Assembly (NCBI GenBank): GCA_005408345.1
Contig: SEMN01000306.1
Location: forward strand, 553,642 to 617,641
Direction of reading: 5' to 3'
Source of the DNA: Macquaria australasica
Taxonomy: Eukaryota; Chordata; Actinopteri; Centrarchiformes; Percichthyidae
Length of the DNA: 64,000 nucleotides
Below are positions 57,215 to 64,000 of this stretch, piece by piece (position 1 is the stretch's first letter; the number at the start of each line of letters is the position of its first letter). The notes beneath the pieces are model-generated. The model saw only the letters and a program-made list of their open reading frames with translations. It made no database searches and was not told where the DNA came from. The position numbers were made by a program, and so were the translations under genes.

Positions 57215-57757
57215 TCAAACATTTCCTTGTTTCAGGAGAGTATAACTTGTCACCACTCTTCCCTTTACCAAAGCTACTGTTGCATATTGATTTGGATGTA
57301 TGGCATATACATCATGGTACCGTTTGGCAAGTCTTTCCACTCCCCTAGCCCCATATCGAGCCAACCCCTCACAAGTGCTAAAAAGAATCAGTGGACCCAA
57401 TCTAAATGTTATGAATGTTTTTGCGCTTTCTGTTTGCAATGGTAAGGACCATTTTCTACGATGGTCCAATTGATCAAAGTCATATTGTATTGTGACACTG
57501 CTTATTTCCAGAGTCAATCCTTTGGGCAATGGATACACTTTAGTTATCCAATTTGAGCTTTTTAGCTGTGCAATTCTTAGCTCATACGGCTCCTGGAAAG
57601 TGGAATAGCCTTGCGAAGGAACTATCATTCCAGTTAGTCTGTGCCTAGTCTGGGAAGCGTAATCTGGGGGCTGATAGGGCAAGTTACTTAAAAGGGATCT
57701 TAGGCGCTCATTGTTTTGTTTCCGTTTTTGTCTGATTTTTAATTGATGTCCATTCAT
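57215..57757 (-). CDS. ERV accessory ORF1 with PPxY motif
   Basis: Starts at the ATG 5 bases past the env stop (57765-57763), giving 180 residues. The frame extends upstream only to a TTG. The N-terminus is basic ('HQLKIRQKRKQNNERLR'), then a leucine-rich 'LRSLLSNL' and 'PYQPPDY', a PPxY motif at residues 30-33 that in viral matrix and Gag proteins recruits Nedd4-type ligases for budding. The rest has alternating strand-like segments and no membrane helix. The segment 'YELRIAQLKSSNWITK' loosely parallels 'GLRIGNIAKTRWVEK' of ORF4, which may mean distant relation. No family is recognised. A matrix- or budding-related role is an inference from the motif and N-terminal charge. Confidence 0.7.
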   Translation of the reverse strand: MNGHQLKIRQKRKQNNERLRSLLSNLPYQPPDYASQTRHRLTGMIVPSQGYSTFQEPYELRIAQLKSSNWITKVYPLPKGLTLEISSVTIQYDFDQLDHRRKWSLPLQTESAKTFITFRLGPLILFSTCEGLARYGARGVERLAKRYHDVYAIHPNQYATVALVKGRVVTSYTLLKQGNV

Positions 57758-57762
57758 AGTCT

Positions 57763-58860
57763 CTAGGTTAGGATGTGCCAAGATATCTTGTGATCTGTGT
57801 CCTTAGTCCGATTCAAGTCCGTAATCTTGGTCAGGTCCAAGTCAGTGTGGGCGTTGTAAGCGTTACTGTCCTCTGTCGCTTCCATCTTGGCTAACACTAC
57901 ATGTTGTCCTGCGGTGGTTGCCACCCTCTTTATCAGAGACTGTACCATAGGTGCAACGCAACATGCAATTATCATCAACACCACTACCATAACTCCTAGG
58001 ACAATTCCTATTTTCTTTAGTGCATCTAGATTGAACCAGTCCATGTTCCACATCCCATGACCAGCGTTCTCTTTGAGCTCTATTGACAACGCCCTCAATT
58101 TAGTCATGGCTTTCGTGAATGATCCATTTGGTGCTGTATTGTTGGGAATGAAGGTGCAACAGGCATCCCCAAACATGGTACAAACGCCTCCCTTTTCTGC
58201 CAACAACATGTCTAGGGCCAACCTATTCTGCCAGGTCATCTGAGAGGTGGCAGCCGTCTGTTCTCCCAAAGCTAAAAGGGCTTTTTCAGTGTGATTAACG
58301 AACCGCTGTTGGTTATAGTAAATGTAGTTGATCCAATCCACATTTTTGTTAATAGTACACCACCAACATAGAGCTGACTCAAATCCGGCAGCTACCTGGT
58401 TCCTAGCTTTGAATTCATCTGGGACCCCCCTCGGAACCCCTATTGCATCTACCCATACCCTGGGATCTTCAGTAAACGTCCCAACACTGCGTTTCTTGTG
58501 GAACAATTCAGTGCTCTGCACATCCTTCTTTGCCATCCTGAATTTATCTTCACTGACTATGTGCGTCTCTTGTATTAAAACTACTCGTGCACAAGTCCCA
58601 GTCCAATTGACTGGAAGAGTGGTACGCAATTGATCACCACCACACATCCAAAACAAATCTGGAACAGCTTCTGTTTGATACAGAATCAGATTGGGTATTT
58701 CATACGTGCTATCGGGGACCCTATTTCCTTTGACCAATACTGTCGGACCATATCTGCTGGTTATGTTCCAAAGATGTGAACAATTGCCTCGGAAATGTCC
58801 AGTCCAATTACCCGTCTGCTCAGGTACCATCCGGCAATTCACCATGCTGGAAACACTCAA
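57763..58860 (-). pseudogene. env: ERV envelope, C-terminal part of SU and TM subunit
   Basis: 365 codons in a frame different from the upstream env part. Residues 1-120 contain N-glycosylation sites (NWT, NCS, NIT) and 'FWMCGGDQLRTTLPVNWTGT', the conserved end of gamma-type surface subunits. 'HKKRS' (121-125) is a likely SU/TM cleavage site. Then come 'FESALCWWCTIN' with a CWWC (165-168), a coiled-coil-like heptad stretch, the immunosuppressive-type helix and 'GVCTMFGDACC', the CX6CC motif at 227-235. A membrane helix spans about 284-304 (IGIVLGVMVVVLMIIACC) and a 60-residue cytoplasmic tail follows. The frame joins the SU frame within a 41-bp overlap, so one frameshift breaks the gene. Confidence 0.9.
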
Positions 58861-59857
58861 ACCCTCCCCCTGGCCACATCGGGGGTGGCACTACTGGATA
58901 AACTGTATTTGTTACTGTGGCTGTTGGACATCTTTGGACACTAGCAATCAACGCCTCCTGAAATGGTGTTCCTCTTATTAACATACAATCCCATTCTGAC
59001 CCCATTGGGCGCCTATCTATTGACATATCCCCAAAACCTCCAGCTGGAGCGTGTTGTACCATACTCTCAGTGCTCCAAGCAGCATAAGGTAATGGCATCA
59101 TCCATAGCTTTGGTTGAGCTGCCAAACATGCATAACATGAGTCATTAGAGATTTGCCATTTAGAATAGTTCAAGTGTTGGAACCATAAGTTTTGCTTCTT
59201 GAAGTGCTCCAATTGCAACCAAACATATTCGTCCTTGCTCCCTAGACTTCGCTTCATCCTTGTTGAGTTTTCTCCTGGCCACAAACGAATCATGCTGTGT
59301 GCTCGCACGTTGGTCATGAACCGTGTAGTGTTAATATTAGCACAATGATCCTGCAGACATTTTACAACAATCTGAGCATATCCTTTTTGCTCACACTTCT
59401 TGCGTAATGGCAATCCCTGCATATCAGTCTGTCCCATTATGCGGATGGATATGCGATCATGGGTGGTGGGTTTGTCATAGGTCACAGTCAATGATTGTTC
59501 CAATGGCAAACGTCCTTCAGAGGCTGCTACCGTTGCTGTTGCTAGGGCGCAGTTTTCTACTTGTTTGCTTGTTTTAGTCTTGGTTGGCACCTGCACAGTG
59601 GCGAGATCCCTAACATAACGCTCTCTTGGTTTTGAAACATTCTGATTAGTCAGATTCTTGGCACCTTTGTCAATTGATTTGGGCACGTAAGTAGCATTAT
59701 TTGTCCTTCTGTCGGCTCTCTCACATGCTATGAATACGGGTATTATTATGATTATGCCAATTAAGGCGAGTACTGTTATTGTACCTCTCATTCCACACCC
59801 TGTGCGTCTAAATGGATGCCATGGCTTGTGTGCTCCCTCCATTAGTTCTGTTTTCAT
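58820..59857 (-). pseudogene. env: ERV envelope, N-terminal and central SU part
   Basis: 345 codons from an ATG 32 bases after the pol stop. A hydrophobic segment at about 24-44 (RGTITVLALIGIIIIIPVF) is the signal or leader anchor, preceded by an unusually long 23-residue basic N-terminus. N-glycosylation sites occur (NAT, NLT, NVS, NTT, NST, NYS, NDS). 'RMKRS' at about 201-205 with Arg at 200 is a second furin-like site. 'DSCYACLAAQPKLW' carries CYAC (241-244) where gammaretroviral SU has its CXXC isomerase motif. The frame ends in TGA just past 'WPGGGFECFQHGELPDG'. A purine-rich run (gggggaggg) shortly before is a plausible place for the inactivating indel. Confidence 0.85.
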
Positions 59858-59889
59858 CAGTGTAATTGAGTGAAGTGTGTTGCGTTACC

Positions 59890-60998
59890 TTAATCCGAAG
59901 AGGTAACCGATTCTGGTGTGGGCTCTATTCTGGGGGTCTCTCTAGTCTGATGAGACGTCCCTTGCTCTGGGCTGATGTCTCCGGGCGTCTGTGCTGGGAT
60001 GCCTTGTGAGTCTCCTGTGGCCTGAGGAACTGGTTCTTCTCCTGAATCTTGGGTGGGCTGTTCTGTGTCACTTGCTATTCTTTGCAAATTGTCTCTGATC
60101 TCTTCCTGAGTTCGAGCTGGATCGTTGGCCTTACTGCAGTGATTTAAATGGTACCAAACAGTCTTACCTTCGACTTTGAGAGCTGTTGGCGTTGTCAGGA
60201 TCACTTTGTATGGACCTTCCCTTCTGGGTTCGTTCCACTTTCTCTTAAAAACTTTGACCCACACCCAGTCTCCTGGTTGTAATTGTCGGAGCTCTTCAGC
60301 AACGTCGCTTGTTCTTCCCTCAGTGGCACCTTTCACCTGCTGGAAAATGGACTTGTGTATAACTGTTAGGTGCTGCACATATTTGCCCAGTTCTTTTTCC
60401 AGCTGCTCTAGCGGTGGTCCCTTATATGGTCCTCTCAGGTAGGTGACTGGCATGGGTCGTCCCGTAAGCATCTCGTGTGGAGTCAGATGAGTACTGCGAT
60501 TTGTCTGCATTCTCATGCCCATTAATGCTAAAGGCAGTGCCTCTACCCAGTTTAGCTTGCTGTCTGCACATATTTTTGCTATCTTTGCCTTCAACGTGCC
60601 ATTAGCTCTTTCTACCATTCCCTGTGATTGAGGGTGATATACGCAACCTAACCTCTGTCTAATGCCCAACCCCTTTGCTATTTTCTCTATGATGTTGTTT
60701 ACAAAATGTGCTCCATTGTCTGAGCTGATTTTGTCTGGTATTCCAAATCTGGGAATAACTTCCCTGCACAGGAACTTTGCAAATGATATGGCATCTGGAC
60801 TGTGCGTCGCTACAGCTTCTACCCATCTGCTGTACCTGTCCACTATTACCAGCATATACCGGTTGCGCCCGACCCTCTCTATCATGTCTACATAGTCTAC
60901 CATGATATGTCGGAATGGACCATCTGGTGGTGGAATGTGTCCAATCGGTGCTGAAAACGCTTTTCTGTTGTTATATGCTGCGCACACATCACAGTTAT
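59890..60998 (-). pseudogene. pol: ERV pol, integrase domain, N-terminus lost to LINE insertion
   Basis: About 369 codons remain of the polymerase polyprotein's C-terminus. 'NNCDVC' holds the CC half of the HHCC zinc finger. Its HH half is separated by the L2 insertion at about 60998. The catalytic core shows D36 (VDYVD), D95 (SSDNGAHF) and E131 (GMVERANG), with 35 residues between the last two. 'KWNEPRREGPYKV' (about 255-267) is the GPY/F C-terminal module and 'VWYHLNHCSKA' the segment after it, as in gamma/epsilon retroviruses. A Pro/Glu/Gln/Thr-rich tail of about 70 residues follows, long for this class. The pol stop is 32 bp before the env ATG, so the two do not overlap. Confidence 0.9.
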
Positions 60999-61749
60999 TC
61001 AATTCAATTCAATTCAGTTTTATTTATATAGCGCCATATCATAACAAAGTTATCTCAGGGCACTTTTTCGAATAGAGCAGGTCTAGACCGACTCTTTATA
61101 TTTACAGCAAGCACTATGCGACAGTAGCAAGGAAAAACTCCCTTTTAACAGGTAGAAACCTCGAGCAGAACCAGGCTCAAGGTGGGCGGTCATCTGCCTC
61201 GACCGGTTGGGTTGAAGGGGGAAGGGGGGAGCGGGAGAGAGAGAGCAGGAGGAAAGAGAACATACAGCAACTCAATACAGCATAGATATGGTAATGGCAT
61301 TGATGTTAACACCAACAGAAACAACACTAAGAGCAACATTATAATAGCAATACTAATAACAGCAACAACAGCAATAGCATCAGCGGGTGCAGAGCAGGAG
61401 CACGGGGGCAGCAGGCAGCAGCAACCACAGACCCAGACCTCCACAGCTCCAGAGGCAGAAACACCTGCAGAAAGCAACAGAAGGGGAGGGAGAGAGAGAG
61501 GAGAAAGCACACAACTACGGGAAGAAGTTGAATTAATAACAAGCATTGATGGGATATGAGTACAGATGGAGAGGAAGAGGAGGAGAAAGACTCAGTGCAT
61601 CATAGGAAGTCCCCGGCAGTCTATAGGCCTATAGCAGCATAACTAAGGGGGTGGCTCAGGGGTCACCTGAGTCAGCCCTACTATATAAACTTTATCAAAG
61701 GAAAGTCTTGGCCCTACTCTTAAATGTGAGGAGGTTTGTCAGCCTCCCA

Positions 61750-63680
61750 TTACACAAACAGGACTCTGGTTCTGGAGGAGCTTGATAGCTGAAGGCTCTG
61801 GCTCCCATTCTACTTTTAGAGACTCTAGGAACCACAAGGAACCCTGCATTCTGGGAGCGCAGTGCTCTAGTGGGGTAATAGGGTGCTATGAGCTCTTTAA
61901 GATATGATGGTGCCTGACCATTTAGGGCTTTGAAGGTGAGGAGAAGGATTTTAAATTCTATTCTGGATTTTACAGGGAGCCAGTGTAGAGAAGCTAATAT
62001 TGGAGAAATATGTTCTCTTTTCTGGTTCTTGTCAGTAAACGTGCCGCAGCATTCTGAATCAGCTGGAGAGTCTTAAGGGATTTATTGGGGCAGCCTGATA
62101 ATAGAGAGTTGCAATAGTCCAGCCTAGACGTAACAAATGCATGGACTAGTTTTTCTGCATCTTTTTGAGATAGGATGTGCCTAATTTTTGCAATGTTGCG
62201 TAAATGAAAAAAGGCAGTTCTTGAAGTTTGTTTTATGTGGGAGTTAAAGGACATATCCTGATCAAAGATAACTCCAAGATTCCTTACGGTTTCGCTGGAG
62301 GCCAGGGCAATGCCATCTAGAGAAACTATATCTTTAGATAATGTGTTTCGAAGGTGTTCGGGGCCAAGTACAATAACTTAGGTTTTGTCTGAGTTTAACA
62401 TCAGAAAATTGCAGGTCATCCAGGCCTTTATGTCCTTAAGGCATGCCTGAAGTTTAGCTAATTGATTGGTTTCATCTGGCTTGATCGATAAATACAATTG
62501 GGTATCATCTGCATAACAATGAAAATTTATAGAGTGCTTCCTAATAATATTGCCTAAAGGAAGCATATATAAGGTAAATAGAATTGGTCCAAGCACAGAA
62601 TTGTGGAACTCCGTGACTAACTTTGGCGTGCATAGGATTCATCGTGCGTGTACAAACTGATATCGATCTGATAAATAGGATTTAAACCAGCTTAGTGCAG
62701 TACCTTTAATGCCAATAAAATATTCTAGTCTCTGTAATAGAATGTGATGGTCAATGGTATCGAATGCAGCACTAAGATCTAGTAAGACAAGTACAGAGAC
62801 AAGTCCTTTGTCTGATGCAATTAGAAGGTCATTTGTAGCTTTCACCAGTGCTGTCTCTGTGCTATGATGCACTCTAAATCCTGACTGAAAATCCTCAAAC
62901 AGCTTGTTGTTGTGTAGAAAGTCACACAACTGATTGGCGACTGCTTTCTCAAGGACCTTAGAGAGAAAAGGAGGGTTAGATATGGGTCTATAATTTGACA
63001 AAATCCCTGGATCAAGAGTGGGCTTTTTAAGAAGAGGCTTAAATACAGCTAATTTAAGGACTGTGGCACATAGCACTTTAAATAAGGACAGGTGATCATA
63101 TCTAGTACATAAGTGCTAACTAAGGGTAAAATTTCTTTAAGCAGCCTAGTTGGGGCGGGGTCTAAGAGACACGTTGATGGCTTAGATGAGGAAATCATGG
63201 AAGTTAGTTGATTACGGTTGATGGGAGAAAAGCAGTCTAAATGTACAGGTTTTACAGTTGTTTCTAAGGTTCCTGTGTTTGAAGATAAGTCAGTACCAAC
63301 TGAGGGCAGGAGGTGCTGAATTTTTTTCTCTAATAGTTAGAATTTTATCTTTAAAGAAGCTCATGAAGTCATTACTACTGAGGTCTATAGGAATACATGG
63401 CTCAACAGAGCTGTGACTCTCTATCAGCCTGGCTACAGTGCTGAACAGAAACCTGGGGTTGTTCTTATTTTCCTCTATTAATGATGAGTAGTAGGCTGCT
63501 CTGGCATTACGGAGGGCCTTCCTATAAATTTTAAGACTATCTTGCCAGGCTAAACGTGATTCTTCCAGATTGGTGGAACGCCAATTCCTTTCAAGTTTTA
63601 GCGATGTTTGTTTTAATTTGCGGGTTTGCGGGTTATACCATGGAGCTAACCTCCTCTGTTTTATTATCTTCTTTTTAGAG
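61750..63680 (-). pseudogene. L2 LINE ORF2, copy 2, several frameshifts and stops
   Basis: Matches copy 1 nearly throughout: 'LLDLSAAFDTIDHHIL', 'FHCYADDTQLY', 'SRLDYCNSLLSGCPNKS'. It is interrupted by a premature TAA after 'LMLNSDKT', by a one-base loss in a T run near 62020 that ends a frame in 'RKENIFLQY', and by small deletions near 62600-62645. It retains Trp where copy 1 has its stop. Further upstream the minus strand reads 'IYRKALRNARAAYYSSLIEE' and 'NKNNPRFLFSTVARL', the linker before the RT. Confidence 0.85.
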
Positions 63681-64000
63681 GGGCGATAGAGTCGAGTGTT
63701 ATTCGTAGTGAGCCTGCAGCACTATCAACAAGATGATCAATTTGGGAGGGACTAAAGTTAGCATAGGAGTCATCTGTTACATTGAGACATGGAACTGAAT
63801 TAAATGCCGATGGAATCACTTCCTTAAATTTAGCTATAGCACTATCAGATAGACATCTAGTGTAGGAATGTTTGCCTAATGGCGTGTAGTCCAGTAACAG
63901 GAATACAAAAGTTATTAAATAATGGTCTGATAAAAAGGATTCTGTGGAAAGACTATTACACGTTCAATTTCTATGCCATAGACAAGAACAAGGTCGAGGA
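63681..64000 (-). pseudogene. L2 LINE endonuclease-linker part, copy 2, runs off the window
   Basis: Broken frames continue upstream of the linker ('LAPWYNPQTRKLKQT' near 63630). Stops interrupt it. The 5' end of the element is outside the window. Confidence 0.6.

Larger units (their letters stand above)
52761..60998 (-). mobile_element. Endogenous retrovirus, 3' half (pol end to 3' LTR)
   Basis: Minus-strand provirus. In transcription order: integrase end of pol, env, five small ORFs, about 650 bp of 3' untranslated sequence, polypurine tract and a 926-bp LTR. D,D35E plus GPY integrase and a CXXC/CX6CC env place it with gamma/epsilon-type retroviruses of fish. The upstream part is cut off by an L2 LINE inserted at about 60998, and the 5' LTR, gag and most of pol would lie past the window's right edge. 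About 4.1 kb separates the env stop from the LTR, far more than in simple gammaretroviruses. Confidence 0.9.
60998..64000 (-). mobile_element. L2-clade LINE, copy 2, inserted in the ERV integrase
   Basis: Minus-strand copy of the same family as 38252-40478. The (GAATT)n tail begins at about 60998 within integrase coding sequence. The 3' untranslated region runs to about 61750, ORF2 to about 63700, and upstream (endonuclease-linker) sequence to the window end, so the element continues beyond 64000. Relative to copy 1 it lacks 24 bp near 61107 and gains about 45 bp near 61380-61425. Confidence 0.9.

Noticed and set aside
57215..57757. Direct assignment of ORF1 as a rhabdovirus-type matrix gene captured by the provirus
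   Set aside because: The basic N-terminus, PPxY and length are suggestive, but no convincing residue-level match could be established by eye. Kept only as a hypothesis to test by structure prediction.
61182..61559. 125-codon frame, also 38457-38768 and the minus counterparts
   Set aside because: These lie in the 3' untranslated region of the L2 LINE, drift between copies through indels, and are low-complexity.

Overview
The window reads as chromosomal DNA of a spiny-rayed (percomorph-type) teleost fish. It is A+T-rich and mostly non-coding, crowded with microsatellites and with the repeat families typical of fish genomes: L2-clade LINEs with GAATT-type tails, Rex1-like and L1-like LINE relics, hAT, piggyBac and TA/TTAA-flanked MITEs, a tRNA-derived SINE and a Gypsy-type solo LTR. 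No ordinary multi-exon host gene can be read with confidence. Possible host pieces are a CpG-rich first exon with a strong minus-strand donor (4376-4600), a candidate internal exon (17890-18044) and a candidate terminal exon (51407-51477).

Layout. 1-21 kb: intergenic or intronic DNA with LINE relics and MITEs. 21.5-24.1 kb: an internally deleted hAT transposon, an L2-type RT relic and a duplicated 190-bp block. 26-33 kb: several MITEs and a Rex1-like fragment. 36.3-38 kb: a deleted piggyBac whose terminal repeat has expanded into a ten-unit minisatellite, followed by a TTAA MITE invaded by a LINE tail. 38.25-40.5 kb: a long 5'-truncated L2 copy with one nonsense codon and an 18-bp perfect hairpin at its 5' junction. 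42.4 kb: a solo LTR with a 5-bp target duplication. 46-52 kb: LINE tail, long-TIR MITE, tRNA SINE and another MITE.

52.76-61 kb, minus strand: the 3' half of an endogenous retrovirus, the most interesting region. In transcription order it has the integrase end of pol (D,D35E core and GPY motif), an env with CXXC and CX6CC motifs and one frameshift, then five tandem small ORFs, a structured 3' untranslated region, a polypurine tract and a 926-bp 3' LTR. The small ORFs fall into two clear paralogous pairs (ORF2/ORF3 and ORF4/ORF5). ORF1 carries a PPxY motif and a basic N-terminus and is only weakly similar to the others. Four of the five are open although pol and env are broken. ORF4 begins with an arginine-rich stretch, and the 3' untranslated region can fold into a stem enclosing two hairpins, which suggests (without proving) a protein-RNA export or regulatory pair. 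I recognise no family for these five proteins.

61-64 kb: a second L2 copy, same orientation, inserted in the integrase zinc-finger region and running off the window. The rest of gag-pol and the 5' LTR would lie beyond it, outside the window.
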